From NCBI GenBank assembly GCA_003508835.1, contig PUFA01000289.1, positions 1,426,001 through 1,490,000 on the forward strand: a DNA stretch of 64,000 nucleotides, in the 5' to 3' direction. Below the pieces are notes generated by a model that saw only the letters and a list, made by a program, of their open reading frames with translations, was not told the origin of the DNA and did no database searches. The stretch's first letter is position 1. Each line of letters opens with the position of its first letter. Below, piece by piece: positions 10,912-23,849 of the stretch. The position numbers were made by a program, and so were the translations under genes. Source of the stretch: Eonycteris spelaea (lineage: Eukaryota > Chordata > Mammalia > Chiroptera > Pteropodidae).

Positions 10912-10960
10912 CTGTGTGTGTGGTGTGTGTGTGTGTGTGTGTTGTGTGTATGTGTGTATA
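10912..10960 (+). repeat. (TG)n microsatellite inside L1
   Basis: TG steps with small interruptions ('gtggtg', 'gttgtg', 'gtatg') occupy the inter-ORF part of the L1. They probably expanded after insertion. Confidence 0.95.
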
Positions 10961-11149
10961 AACTATTCCTTTACATATTCATAATGGTAACCACATCCCA
11001 AAGATTCAGAACGAAGTTATTAACATAAAACATGAAGGACCAGAGGAAAAACTCACAAAAGCCAACCAAATAAAGAAAACAGAAACACAAGGACAAGAAG
11101 CAATGGAAACACTGAGCTACCAGAAAGCAAAAGAGAAAATGGCTATAAG

Positions 11150-14141
11150 ACCTCATATTTCAATAATCCCTAAATGTAAATGGACTTAACTCACCAATAA
11201 AAAAGGCACAGAGTTGCAGATTTGATTATAAACAAAACCTAACCATATACTGCCTCCAGGAGACACATCTCAGTTCAAAGACAAATATAGACTCAAAAGT
11301 GAAAGGGTAGAAAATGATATTTCAAGCAAATGGCTTCAGAGAAAAGCAGGAGTAGTGGTACTAATATCAGATGAAGGAGACTTCAAAATAAAAAATGTGA
11401 AGAAAGATACTGAGGGACACTTCATAATGATAAAGGGAATCACGCACCAAGAAGACATAACACTTATTAATATCTATGCTCCCAATCAAGGACCCCGAAA
11501 TAATAAAAGCAATACTAATAGCACTAAGGGAGAAAAACAGATCAAAACACTAGCATAGTAGGGGACCTAAATACCCCACTGTCGGATATGGACAGGTGAT
11601 CCAACAGAAATCAAAGGAAGTAACATCTGAAATGACACATTTGACCAACTGGACATAATTGACATTTACAGACCCTTCCATCCCAAAGCAGCTGCTTATA
11701 CATTCTTCTCTAGTGCACATGGAACATTCTCTAGACTTGACCACATACTCGGACACAGAGATAGCCTCAACAAATACAAGAGGGTTGAAATCATACCACC
11801 ATATTCTCTGATCATAATGCTTTGAAACTAGAGATCAAACGAAAAAGAAATCAGGAAGAACCACAATACATGGAGAGTAAACAATACGCTACTGAAGAAT
11901 ACTGGGTCAGAGGAGATAAAAAAGAGAGATCAAGAAATACATAGAAATGAATGATAATGATAATACAACATATCAAAACTTTGGGACACGGCAAAAGTGG
12001 TCATAAGGGGAAAGTTCATATCATTACAGGCCTACCACCAAAAACAAGAATGAGTCCAAATAAAGAACCTAATATTTCATCTTAAAAAAACTGGAAAAGG
12101 AAGGACCAAATGAGGTCTAAAGTCAGCAGAAGAAAGAAATAATCAAAATTAGAGCAGAAATAAATGAAATTGAAAACAAACAAAAAACAATAGAAAAATA
12201 AATGCAAAAAAGAGCTGGTTCTTTGAAAAGGTTAATAAAATTGATAAACCCTGGCTAGACTCACTAAAGAAAAAAGAGAAAGGACACAAATAAAAAAATC
12301 AGGGATGAAAAGGGGAAATTACAACTGACATCAGAAAACAAAGGCATACAAGAATACTATGAAAAAGTATAACACCAAATTTAATAACCTAGAAGAAATG
12401 GACCAGTACTTAAAAAATACAACCTTCCTAGACTGAATCAAGAAGATGGAAAATCTAAATAGACTGATCAGCAGTATGGAAATTGAAACAATCATCAAAA
12501 ACCTACCAAAAAGTAAAAGTCCAGACCAGATGGCTTCACCAGTGAATTCTACCAAACATTCAAAGAAGATTTAATACCTATTCTCCTCAAACTCTTCCAA
12601 AAAACGAAGAGGAGGCAATACTTCCCAGTCATTTTATGAGGCCAATATTACTCTGATACAAAACCTGGTAAAGATAACACAAAAAAGAAAACTACAGACC
12701 AATATCTCTCATGAACACAGATGCAAAAATCCTAATAAGATACTAGCAAACCAAATACAGCAACATATTAAAAAGATTACACACCACAATCAAGTGGGCT
12801 TCATCCCAGAGGCACAGGATGGTTCAACATATGCAAATCGATTAATGTGATATACCACATAAACAAATAAAAAATAAGAATCATATGATCATATCAATAG
12901 ATGCAGAAAAAGCCTTCACAAGATACAGCACCCATTTATGATCAAAACACTTAACAAAATTGATAAGAAGAAAGTACCTTAACATAATAAAATGACAAAC
13001 CCTCAGCCAACATTATACTTAATGGTGAAAAACTAAAACCTTCCCTCTAAGATCAGGAAACAAGGCAAGGCTGTCTGCTATCACTACTGCTTATTCAATA
13101 TAACATTGGATGTCCTAGAGAGTGCAATCAGACAAGAGAAAGTATAAAGGCATCCAAATAGGAAACGAAAGAAGTCAAACTGTCACTATTTTGGATGACA
13201 TGATTCTCTATATAGAAACCCTAAAACTCCACAAGAACACTATAGAAACAATAAGCAGAATACAGTAAAGTCTCTGGATAAAAAAATCAACGTTTAAAAA
13301 TCCATAGCATTCCTATAATAAGTGTCAGAAAAAGAAGTGGAAAAAATAATTCCTTTTGCACTTGCAAAAAAAAAAAAAAAGAATAAAAATACCTAGGACT
13401 AAATATAATGAAACATGTGAAGGCCTATTATAATGAAAACTACAAGACTCCATTAAAAGAAATTGAAGAAGATACAAATATAGAAAGATATTCCATGTTT
13501 GGATTGGAAGAATTAACCTATTTAAAATGACTTTATTACCTAAAGCATTTACAGATTTAATGCAATCTCCATTAAAATCTCATCGGCATTTTTTAAAGAA
13601 ATAGAACAAAAAAATCATCAGATTTGTATGGAAGCACAGAAGTCCCCAAATTGCCAAAGCCATCCTGAGAAAAAAGAATGAAGCTCGAAGCATCACTCTG
13701 TCTGACCTCAAATGATACTACAAAGCGACAATAATCAAAACAGCATGGTATGGGCAAAAAAAGACACATGGACCAGTGGAACAGAATCCAGAGTTCATAA
13801 GTTAAACCCATATTTATATGAGCAAATAATTTTTGACAAAAAGCCAAAAACATACAGTGGGGAAAGAAAGGTCTCTTCAATAAATGGTGCTGGGAAAGCT
13901 GGAAAGCCTTCTGCCAAAGAATGAAACTAGGCTGTTGTATCACCACACATGAAAATTAACTCAAAACAGATTAAAGACATGAATATGAGACCTGAAACAA
14001 TAGCATACATAGAAGAAAACATAGGACCGAAACTCAAAGACCTTGGACTTAAAGAAGATTTTATGATTTTGACCTAAAAGACAAGGAAATTAAAAGCAAA
14101 AATAAATGAATGGGACTACAGCAAACGAAAAAGCCTCTGCT

Positions 14142-14183
<42 letters not shown>

Positions 14184-14830
14184 ATCAACAAAGTAAAGAG
14201 ACAACCATCCAAATGGGAAAATATATTTGCAAGTAAAACCTCTGATAAGGGCCTAATATCCAAAATATACAAAGAACTCATATGACTCAATAACAACAAC
14301 AAAAAAAACAAGCAATCCAATCAAAAAATGGGCAGAGGACCTGAACAGACACTTCTCCCTAGAGGACATACAAATGGCCGACAAATATATGAAAAGATGC
14401 TCAGCTTTGTTAGCTATTAGGAAATGCAAATCAAAACCACAATGAGATACCATCTCACACCTGTTAGAATAGCTATAATCAACAGAACAAATATAACAAT
14501 GTTGGAGAGAATGCGGAGAAAAAGGATCCCTCATACACTGCGGTGTGATTGCAAATTGGTACAGCCACTATGGAAACAGTATGGAGGTTCCTCAAAAAAC
14601 TAAAAATTGACCTACCATATGATCCAGCAATCCCACTACTGGGTATTTACCCCAAAGACTTGAAAACTCATATCCAAAAGATATTTGCACACTGATGTTC
14701 ATAGCAGCACTATTCACAGTGGCCAGGACATGGAAGCAATCGAAGTGACCTAACAATAGATGACTGGCTAAAGAAGCTGTGGTACATATATACAATGGAA
14801 TATTACTGAGCATAAGAAGAGAGGAATACT
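11150..14830 (+). pseudogene. L1 ORF2 remnant (endonuclease and reverse transcriptase)
   Basis: The open frame at 11355-11558 translates to a segment containing VLISDEGDFKIKN and DITLINIYAPNQG, which matches the apurinic-endonuclease-like domain of L1 ORF2 (the ISD..F and NIYAPN signatures). The following region, still alignable by eye, has in-frame stops. The RT active-site area near 13180-13230 reads as 'ggatgacatgattctctata', a damaged form of the FADD motif region. The C-terminal part near 13700-13900 retains a TAWYW-like/WT..TE region in a short frame. No intact protein can be made. Confidence 0.9.
14146..14182 (+). repeat. A37 homopolymer inside L1 ORF2
   Basis: Thirty-seven A interrupt the ORF2 C-terminal region between 'cctctgctcagc' and 'catcaacaaagtaaagagac', a place where L1 normally has only a short A-rich codon run ('gcaaaa'). 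L1 sequence continues immediately on both sides. Confidence 0.95.
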
Positions 14831-15064
14831 GCCATTTGAGACAACATGGATGGACCTTGAAATAATCTTACTAAGCAAAATAAGTCAGACAGAGATGGTT
14901 GAATTCAATGATATCACTTAAAAGCAACAAATGAACAGGACAAACAAACAGAGACTCATGGACATGGACAATGGACTAGTGGTTACCAGAAGGGAGGGAA
15001 GAGGTAAGAGGGGAAAAATAAAACCTAAAATATAAATAAATAAAATGTGAAAAAAAAAAGAGAT

Positions 15065-16790
15065 GAAGTAAAGATTGTAATATCTCTTAGTTTAAAAATT
15101 TCCCGAATGGATCAAAAATGGATTCCTTCTTATAAGTGCATGTTATATGAAGATGTATTAAAGAATGATTGCATTAAAATGAAAATCAGTTTGCACAAAT
15201 GAAGACATGTTTTTAGCCTTTTCTAACCTTTCATATATTTACTTTTTTCTTTTAAAGACTAGAATAATATAAACATGTCTGCAAAAAGAAACTGAATATT
15301 TAGTGGGCTATTCTTTTTCTTATGAAACTTTCTCACTTTATTCTAGTCTGTTTGGAGACTACTATTCCTTTAACTTCTCTATTAATTTACATTAAAAAAC
15401 CTAGATTAATATAATTTTTCTGTTCTTCATTAGAAAATATTTAAACTATCTCAAATATTAACATAGTCATGCTAATTATAATACAAATCTCAAGTTTAAA
15501 GTTTTTCCTGACTCACTTATAAGCTAGCACTTGAATTTTCAAATTATCTGATTACATTAGGATTGCCATGGCTTTGGTCAGGTTAAAAATACAACATTCA
15601 AAATCCTTAACCAAAACAAATAAAAATTTATAAGATACCAAGTAAACAATATTCTAAGAATGAAGATTATGCTTAATCTTGTGACATCATGAATTATATA
15701 CTGGATTCGAAAAGCCTAGCTGTTGCTTAGCAGGCCTTTTAGTAATTTGTGTCAATGCCAGTTAAGAAATACTGGTTGATGTCTAAAAACATTTATTTTC
15801 CAATTGCTAAGTTAGAAGAATACCCATTCTTTTTCTCTTACCTCATACCACTCATTCAAGCTCTTGATTTCAACATACTTGGATAATAGTTTGGAGATAA
15901 ATTTAGCTTCAGGCTTCTCTATTAAGAAAAAATCTGTCATTGCCAAATAATGGAGTGAATAATGGTGATTGCAGAAAACAAAGGCAATGATTACATCAGT
16001 TCCTGTTAGTACTCACATCTTTGAGTGATAAAGAGATATTTTGACAAAGGAGAATGATAAAGATCCTGTGTAATCTAGTCACAGATGCCTCAGATTCTTG
16101 CTGCCTATAGATTTAATTAATTCAAATCCTTTCCTTATGTGAAAGCCCTCCTTCTCAAGTGCAAGATCACATTCCAAAAATATCATCGCTTTGCTGACTA
16201 GGTATGCTTTTACAGGAGTATGTGTATAAAAAATTAAATATTTATCTTTGATATGTAATTTAATATCAGAATGCTTTTTAAAGAATTATTGGCACTGTGA
16301 GTTTCCAGAGACTAATAATTAAGTAGGAAGGAATACTAGCATCTGGAAGCTGACAGTTATATGAATCAAAGGAATGCTGTAGGGATAATAAATTTATAAC
16401 ATACTAGAACTTAGTTGACTAAAGCATTGCATTAATGATGCCCAGGTCACTGGCTTCACCCCTTTCAAGCACTTAGTGACACCAGACTAAGAGGTTGCTA
16501 ATTAAGGAAACTTGGCCTTGATATTGAAATGTCTGCTATCGGTCACAAATGACACAACATGAAACATTTTAACGAGTCCCATAATTGCAGTGAAAAAAAA
16601 CAGTTTAAGTACATTATTTAAATCAATAGCATTAGTTTTTCTGACTATATACAAAGAAAGAGGAACTGCTTTAAATGAAAAACGACAACAAGCAAACCAA
16701 GCTCACCAATGATCCAGTAATGAATTAAACACAATATTAGAATGTGGTTTTGAATCTGTTATGACAATTATTAGCTAGATATCATTAGAA
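15065..16790. other. Unassigned AT-rich sequence
   Basis: No gene, RNA gene or recognisable repeat was found here. The composition is AT-rich and unique-looking. Confidence 0.45.
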
Positions 16791-16794
16791 CAAG

Positions 16795-16925
16795 GTATTT
16801 AAATTTTTCTCAGCCTTTATTTCTCTATATAGTACCTGTTCTGACACATACATACACGGAGTTGTTGTGGAATCTAAAGTGCTGTGAAAATACTTAGAAT
16901 ACAGTAGGTATCAATTAAAGGGAGC
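16795..16925 (+). repeat. MIR SINE 3' fragment
   Basis: The order 'ctcagcctttatttctctat', 'agttgttgtggaatctaaag', 'tgctgtgaaaatacttagaa' and 'tacagtaggtatcaattaaa' fits the right half of MIR. Confidence 0.65.
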
Positions 16926-17129
16926 ACACTGCTGTCATCGTGTGGCTTACTTTCCCTAGGTAAATTACTGCCCAATAGGGCAGAGAGCACAGCAAGTATT
17001 AGTACCCCATTTGCCAGTGGCAGTCAACCTAATCCATGTGAATGTGGATTATGTCCTAGTCTAAGGCAAGTATATACTTTAGGATACAACCAAAAGAGGA
17101 CATCCCTTAGAAAGTTCAAACTAGTAAAA

Positions 17130-17205
17130 GGGTCAGGTAGTTCATAGTAAACACTCCATAAACACTAGTTTAAATTAATAAATGAATAATTAGTAAATGG
17201 ACAAT
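17130..17205 (+). repeat. L2/MIR 3' terminal relic
   Basis: The segment 'agttcatagtaaacactcca' followed by 'taaacactagtttaaattaataaatgaataa' is reminiscent of the ends of these old elements. It is weak. Confidence 0.3.
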
Positions 17206-17209
17206 AAAT

Positions 17210-18285
17210 GACTACTGTTAGATCATTTGAGCCTAATAATATTTCTATTCTTCTGTACTGAAACACAAAACTACAACATATTTATATTCTTTGTCAATTG
17301 ATCTTCTGGCATAACTGCTAATTAATCAGCTGGTGAATGCAACTAATGATTTAAGATGCGATATGAGTAGGTTATCTCTGTTGTGTTCCACTCATTCCAA
17401 AATAACTGGAATGACGAGTCCATAAACTAAGTTGCGGAAAACCAAGTCAGGAATTTACACTGAAGGTAGTTAAGTTTGTCCAAGAATACTGAAGTTCTTT
17501 CTTACCCTTCTGTTTTCAGCAGCAAGTTAAAAGAAAAGAGCAAACATGGGACTCTGAACTATCGATCTCAAAAACATAGTAAAGTAAGTTTTGGCATAGA
17601 TAATATTCTCATACCTGGATATAGATCTAATTATTAATATATCACTTCATGATGAAAATGAACAACTTCATAGTTGTTTTAAGGTGCACTATTTTCTTGT
17701 AACCACACACCATATACCACCTATCCCACCCCAATCGATCCTTCCATGTGGACACTGCGAGAGCAGGGGTCTTCTCTTGACCCTACTTCAATGGATGTCT
17801 TTACAGGAATCTGGATTTGGGTAGCAAAGAGAAAATCCAACTAATTTCCCTCCATTATCTAATGCTGTAATTGTTAAAACCCAATCTGAAAAGAATCTGT
17901 TACATATGTATATGGGCATAAATATACATATATATGTATCGATAGGTTATTGATAGTTACGCATATACATAATCTGCTCTTACAGTCAAGATGAGATGCC
18001 CTCAGACAACTTCCACACGTGTTCTGAAGTCTCAGCCTTATTTGTGTCTTCAGGGCTTCATGTATTTTCACTGTACCCTAGTGTAAATTAAGTCATTTCC
18101 TTAAATTGATTTAATTTGGGTTTGTCACTTGTATCGATAAGTTCTAATACAACATTATATCAGTGCTTTTCCAGTTAAAAATGTAGAAGGACCAAATTTA
18201 AGTAAGGAAGGAAAAAAAAAAGAAGAAAGATTCAGTCTAACAGTAGAAGAGTAGAAGACTAAATTGAAAAAAAATAAGGGAGCAC
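17210..18285. other. No gene recognised
   Basis: Unique-looking sequence. A small frame at 17874-18071 on the minus strand includes TA/TG-rich DNA near 17900-17940 and shows no domain. Confidence 0.45.
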
Positions 18286-18289
18286 ATAA

Positions 18290-18470
18290 TAGGGAATGCA
18301 GCTAGCACTAATGTAATGGCTAGGTGGAAACCAGAGGAGAGAAGGAAAATTAGGGAGGTCACTTTATAAACAATTTAAATGTCTAACCAATGTACTGTAT
18401 ACTTGAAACTAATAAAAAATTAAATATAAAGTAAAATAAAATAAATAAATAAATAATAAAATAAAACTAA
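18290..18470 (+). repeat. L1 3' end, heavily 5'-truncated
   Basis: The blocks 'gtactgtatacttgaaacta' and 'ataaaaaattaaatataaag', followed by an A-rich (AAAT)n tail near 18430-18470, mark the extreme 3' end of an L1. It sits directly against another L1 3' fragment. Confidence 0.65.
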
Positions 18471-18479
18471 TGTCAAAAG

Positions 18480-19045
18480 CAAACAAGACGTTCTTCACTA
18501 GGTGACTAGGTAAACAAACTTGGTACATCTATACAATAGAATATTGTTTAGCAATAAAAATATAATGAGTGGTCAAACCCACAAAAAGATATGAGGACTA
18601 TTTAAATGCATATTATTAAGTGAAAGAAGCCAATCTGAAAAGGCTACACACTGTATGATTCCAAATATGTGACATTGGTAGAAAAGGCAAGCTATGGAGA
18701 GTAAAAAGATCAGTGATTGCCAGAGGTTAACGGGAGGGGAATGAACAGGCAGACACAGAGGAATTTTAGGGCAGGGAAACTACTCTGTCTGATACTGTAA
18801 TGGTGGATACTTGTCATTATGCATTTGTCACACTTCGTTAAAATGTATAGCACATAGATGGACCCAATTGGCTTTAGTTCATACTAATGTATTAATATTG
18901 GCTCATAGATTGTAAAAAATATATCACACTAATACAAGATGTTAATACAAGAGAAATTGGGGGCTGATGAAGAGATTTATCAGAGCTCTCTATACTTTTC
19001 ACTCAGTCTTTTATAAATTGGTCAAAAAATATATTTTACCTTCAA
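18480..19045 (+). repeat. L1M-type 3' end fragment
   Basis: Here 'acatctatacaatagaatat' near 18524 matches the ORF2 end. The 3' UTR blocks follow: 'ctatggagagtaaaaagatc', 'agtgattgccagaggttaac', 'gcatttgtcacacttcgtta' and 'cagtcttttataaattggtc'. They order as in old L1M elements. Coding capacity is lost. Confidence 0.8.
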
Positions 19046-19099
19046 TCTACCTCCAGGAGCAAATTTTCAAAGGCCCTTTAATATGTTTCCAGTAACAAA

Positions 19100-19240
19100 A
19101 ATATTTATTTTATACATTGTCAGCCCCTTGAGGATAGGGTTGGTATCTTTGCAAAACTACATAATTTATAATCCAAGACGGAGTGCTTATAAGTGGGAGG
19201 TACTCAATAAATATTTGATAAATAGCAAATAGTGAACAAA
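19100..19240 (+). repeat. L2 LINE 3' end
   Basis: The block 'cagccccttgaggatagggt' followed by 'taagtgggaggtactcaata' and 'aatatttgataaat' is a typical forward L2 terminus. Confidence 0.75.
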
Positions 19241-19249
19241 TATTATACT

Positions 19250-19880
19250 CTCATCAAGTTGATATGTAACCTTCAAGGATTAAAAATTGAAAATAATTTT
19301 TAATTAACTACTGGTTCTCTTCTTTCCATCTATCAACCATTCATGTGGCAAGCATATTTCTCATGTGTCTAAAGGTGTAACTGGATTTAAGTTGGCTTTC
19401 AAGCTACAATTTTGTTCAAGAATGAAAAAGTTAACTAATACAATGTTTCCAGTTTGAGAAAACTTTCATTTTCCTTTAATTCTAAATGCAGTCTCCTGGA
19501 GCAAATACTCAGTTAAAGTTGGGTTTTCCCTTTTATTTCCTTGTCCCTTAAGATCTTTAAGTTACATGTCATCTGTGAAGGAGGTTGGGATTTGAGTGCT
19601 GGCCTTTGTCTTCACTGGACCACACTGAAGCTTAAACTGCCCTCACCTCTAGCCATGGCAGCCAGACTTTGTCCCACTGTATCTATACACTTAACCTTAG
19701 CAGTGCCTCTACTTGGTGGATGTATACAGCATTAGTCTACTTTTCAACCTCAAGCTCTCTGCAGGTTCCCAGCACACTGCCAACTTACCTTGTGTCTTTC
19801 AGATGCTCTTCTACACTACTTGAAGATGCTCTGGGGCCCTGTGATACTATCTACAGTTTTATTAAGGCCTTAGGCCTATG
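19250..19880. other. Unassigned sequence
   Basis: Two overlapping short open frames near 19541-19893 have no recognisable domain. The last part may already be L2. Confidence 0.4.
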
Positions 19881-20262
19881 GCGTTTCTACTAGCTCTTCC
19901 CTCGCCTGGAGTGCTCTTCTCCAGCATTCCATGTGGTGGCTCATGTGGCTCTTTTACTAAAAAGTTGCCTTCTCAATAGGCCAATCCCAGAAGATCACAC
20001 TTTAAATTTTAACATACTCCTATGGTATTGATTCCTCTTACTATTTTTTCATACTATTTTTTCCATAGTGGTTATCACTATGGCTATTTTTTACTTTTTA
20101 TTATGTTAATTGTTCGTGGTCTGTCCCCACCTGCCATCCCCAATGTAAACTTTATAATAACATAGATTTTTTTCCTCTTTCTTTTACTGACTTATTCAAG
20201 TGCCTAGAAGAGAGCCTGGAATATAATAAAATACTTAATAAATATATGTTTTGAAAAAAATA
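19880..20262 (+). repeat. L2 LINE 3' region
   Basis: The blocks 'cctcgcctggagtgctcttc', 'tgccatccccaatgtaaact' and 'gtgcctagaagagagcctgg', then 'tacttaataaatatatg', follow the L2 3' consensus order over almost 400 bases. Confidence 0.7.
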
Positions 20263-20269
20263 CATCCCT

Positions 20270-20900
20270 GGCCTTTTAAATAAAACCAGCACTCTATACA
20301 ATTACAGAACAAGTCTCTCAATACCAGCCAAATGGAACAATACTGTCCCTGTCATTCACACCACACACATTCTACACGATCCACCCCTCCCCTTCTTCCT
20401 ACTTTCCTGTCCTCTTCCTTCCTATTTATCCTGCATCTCTGTTCTCAGGCTTTAAATATCATATGTTCAAGATCTGTTTTCAGTCATTCTCTTTCCCTGG
20501 ATGACCCCTTTGTATTCCCTTTTCCAGAATATTCCACTTCACCTTCCCCTTAAATTATGGTTCTGTAAATTTCTTAAGTAAGGCAATAATTTATCTAGCA
20601 GTCCTTATAATAGAACTTCCACTAAATCTTGTGTTCTCACACTCTGCATCACACTGTAGTGCTGGCAACTGACAAAATAGGAGTTAATATAACCTTTTAG
20701 GGAAACATCATAAAGTGAGACAGCTTGCATATGGAACCCTGGTAAGTACTAGTATTATGAGAAAAGTCGAATAAGTGAGAAGAAGTGAAAAAATTAAACC
20801 TTAAGAAGTAAGCAACTCTTAGGAGCAAATGGAGAAAATTTCCTTCATGAAGACAGTGGCCATCATTAGTACCAATGCTGAAGCACAGTCAAACAAAATT
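20270..20900. other. Mostly unassigned; possible further L2 material
   Basis: Around 20340-20610 the text has an L2-like flavour ('ctctttccctggatgacccc') but I cannot assign it firmly. No gene was found. Confidence 0.35.
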
Positions 20901-21039
20901 AGATCTGAAAACCCTCCACTGGTTTTAGTAATTAAGTAGGTCACTGTCATCAGTTTCTGTGGAATTGGAGGAGGGTAGACCTAGATACCAGATGATAAAG
21001 AGTTGAGGCATAAGAATGAGGATGGAGTTTTCCAGCCTA

Positions 21040-21165
21040 TCACTGGATATTTGTGACTGAGTCCGTTGGACAACAAAATTGCTCAGCCAAACCCAGCCTA
21101 GGTTACCTACCCACAGATATGTGAATGCTGTTGTTTTAAGCCACTGAATTTTGAATGGATTTTTG
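21040..21165 (+). repeat. MLT1-type LTR 3' fragment
   Basis: The segment 'cctacccacagatatgtgaa' followed by 'tgctgttgttttaagccact' and 'gaattttg' is the conserved polyadenylation-proximal end of MaLR LTRs. The upstream part 20900-21040 is purine-rich and may be family A repeat. Confidence 0.55.
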
Positions 21166-21841
21166 CATCAAAATTTATATTATGAGCAAAACTTGATCAT
21201 GTATAAAAATAAATGGGAAGGAACTGGGAAGAGAGTCTGAGAATTTCAAAAAGAGTGGATAATAAAGCAAGGCAGTCATGAGTTTGAGAGAGTGAGATTC
21301 CAGACAAATGTAGAGTACTATATGTAGATGACATGAGTTTATAGATAGAGGGATAGAGACTAAGGAGAGAATTCACAGCCTGAAGACTCACACTCATAGC
21401 CTGGAGATGAATCAGAGCCTTGAAGACAGTGGCAAAGTTATGACTGATTCCCTCTCAATTAATGCTGTTGCTAAGAGACTCTGTGTCCAAACGCACTTCA
21501 CTTATCAGCACACTCTTCCCCCTCCATCATCTTGAATTACCTAGCAATGAATACAACACATAATTTAAATTATGGTTTGCTGAGTTATTTTGCCTATATA
21601 TTGGTTATGCAATGATAATCCAGTTGTCGAATTCTGCAAATTTTTGAGAATAAGTATTCAGGAAACTACATTCATCATTGGAAATTTAGATGATTTGGAT
21701 CCCTCTACTTGTCAGCATCTTAAAGAATCAAAGGTGAAACTATATGTCACATGACCATTATTTGAAGTTCAAGTAAAATTCCTTCAAAATAAATCTGATT
21801 CAATTAAATACCAAGAAATTATTTTATTTGTAAAAATGAGG

Positions 21842-22213
21842 TATTTGGGCTGAATTATATCTCCTCAAAATTTACATGTCGAAGCCTGAACCCTCCATAC
21901 ACCAAATATGACTGTATTTGGAGAAAAGCCTTTATAGAGGCAATTAAATTGAAATGGATAGGCCTTGTTCCAGTATTACTAGTATCCTTATAAAAAAGAT
22001 TAGGACATAACAACAGAAACATAGGACAAATGTGAGCACACGGCAAGAAAATAGTCACTTGCAAACCAATAAGAGAGGCTTCAGAAGAAATTAAATCATG
22101 CAAACCCCTTGATCTCAGACCTCTGTCCTCCTGGACTGTGAAAAATTAATTTCTGTTGCTTAAGCCACACAGTCTGTTCGTTTTGTTATGGTAGCCCCTA
22201 GCAAAGTAATACA
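21842..22213 (+). repeat. MLT1-type LTR (ERVL-MaLR), complete
   Basis: It begins 'tatttgggctgaattatatc', continues through 'atgactgtatttggagaaaa', 'ttgttccagtattactagta', 'tccttataaaaaagattagg' and 'ccttgatctcagacctctgt', and ends 'gtagcccctagcaaagtaat' and 'ac'. This is the standard order of an MLT1 solo LTR in the forward direction. Confidence 0.9.
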
Positions 22214-23816
22214 TGAGAGTATTTTCTATTAAAAGTAAATAAAGGAACCAAAATCAGACAGACACTACAAAGAAGAGAAAATTGCAGGCCTATATGCCAA
22301 ATGAACATAGATGAAAATATTCTTCTCAACAAAAAAAATGATAAATAATTCAGCAATATAATAAAAAGATCATACACTATGATCAAGTGGGATTTACTCT
22401 TGGGATGCAAGTTTGGTTCAATAACTGTAAATCAATGAACATGACATATCATATAAACAAAATGCAGGGTAAAAATTATATGGCTGTAAAAATATGATGC
22501 ATTAAAATTACCTGACAAGATACAATATCCATTTATGATAAAAATGCTCAGCAAAGTGAGGATAGGGGAAACACAATTCAACATAATAAAGGCCATATAA
22601 CGACAAATCCCGGCTATCGTCACACTCAGTGTGGAAAGCTGAAAGCTTTTTCTTTCTCAAAGATCAGGAAAAGAAAAAAAGTAATGTCCACTTTCACCAC
22701 TTTTATTGAACATAATATTGGAAGTCCTAGCCATAGCGATCAGATAAGAAAAAGAAATAAAAGTCATATGAAACTGGAAAGGAAGAAGTAAAACTATCAT
22801 TATTTGCAGATGACATAGTACCATATGTAGACAACCCTAAAGACTTCTACCAAAAAAAAAAAAAACCTATTAGAACTAGTAAATGAATTCAGTAGAGTAG
22901 CAGGATTCAATATTAATATTCAGAAATCAGTTGCATTTGTATATACCAATAATGAACTATCAGAAGGAAAACTTAAGAAAACAACTGCATTTACAATGCA
23001 TCAAAAATAAAATATCTATGAATAATTTAATAAGGGAGGTAAAAGACTCCAGTTGAAAAACTCTTAAGATATGACTGAAAGAAATTGAAGAAGACACAAA
23101 TCAATGGAAGGACACACCATGCTCATGAATAGGAAGAATTAGCATCATGAAAATGTCCATGCTACTCAAAGCAATCTAAAGATTCAATGCAATCCCTATC
23201 AAATACCAATAGCATTTTTTGACAGAACTAGAACAAATAACTTTAAAATTTATATGGAACTGCACAAGACCTCTGAAGAACCAAAGCAATCTTGAGAAAG
23301 AAAAATATTTGGAGGTATTATGCTATCTGATATCAAACACTACAAGATTATAGTAATCCAAAAAGCATGATACTAGCATAAAAAATAAAGCCCAGAAATA
23401 AACCCACACAGAGAAAGTCAATTAATCTACAGCAAAGGAGGCAAAAATATACAATGGGGGAAAGAGAGTCTATTCAATAAATGGTGTTGGAAAAAACTGG
23501 ACAGATACATGCAAAAAAAGGTGAAACTGGAACACCTTCTTACAATGTACAATAAATAATAAACTCAAATGGATTAAAGCTTAAACGTAAAATATAAAAC
23601 CATTAAAACTCCTAGGAGAAAACACAGGCAGCAAATTTCTAGCATTGCTCTTAGTAGTATTTTTTCTCATATATCATCTTGGGCAAGGGAAAGAAAAAAA
23701 CAAAAATAAACAAATGGTGCTGCATCAAACTAAAATATTTTTGCATAGAGAAAGAAACCAGCAGTAAAATGAAAAGGCAACTTACTGAACAGGAGAAGAT
23801 ATTTGCCAAATATCTT

Positions 23817-23849
23817 CTGATTGGGGATAATATCTGATTGGGGGGTAAT
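23817..23849 (+). repeat. Short tandem duplication within L1
   Basis: The unit 'tctgattggggataata' is followed at once by 'tctgattggggggtaata', a duplication of about 17-18 bases inside the L1 ORF2 remnant. Confidence 0.8.

Larger units (their letters stand above)
8935..15060 (+). mobile_element. Nearly full-length degenerate LINE-1 (L1)
   Basis: This is a 6.1 kb LINE-1 on the plus strand, reading in order 5' UTR-like sequence (8935 to about 9700), ORF1 remnant (about 9705-10680), an inter-ORF segment with a TG repeat, ORF2 remnant (about 11150-14830), a short 3' UTR and an A-rich tail ending near 15060. Recognisable landmarks are the endonuclease region near 11340-11560, the RT region near 12500-13260, and the C-terminal segment near 14250-14830 with the familiar 'tggaatattactgagcataa' block. 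Both reading frames are broken by many stops and frameshifts, so the element cannot move on its own. The ORF1 C-terminal part resembles older L1M-type ORF1. I could not identify an exact target-site duplication. Near-full length is uncommon for copies of this age. Confidence 0.95.

Noticed and set aside
13593..13946. A 117-residue minus-strand open frame
   Set aside because: It is antisense to the L1 ORF2 remnant and has no independent protein signature.
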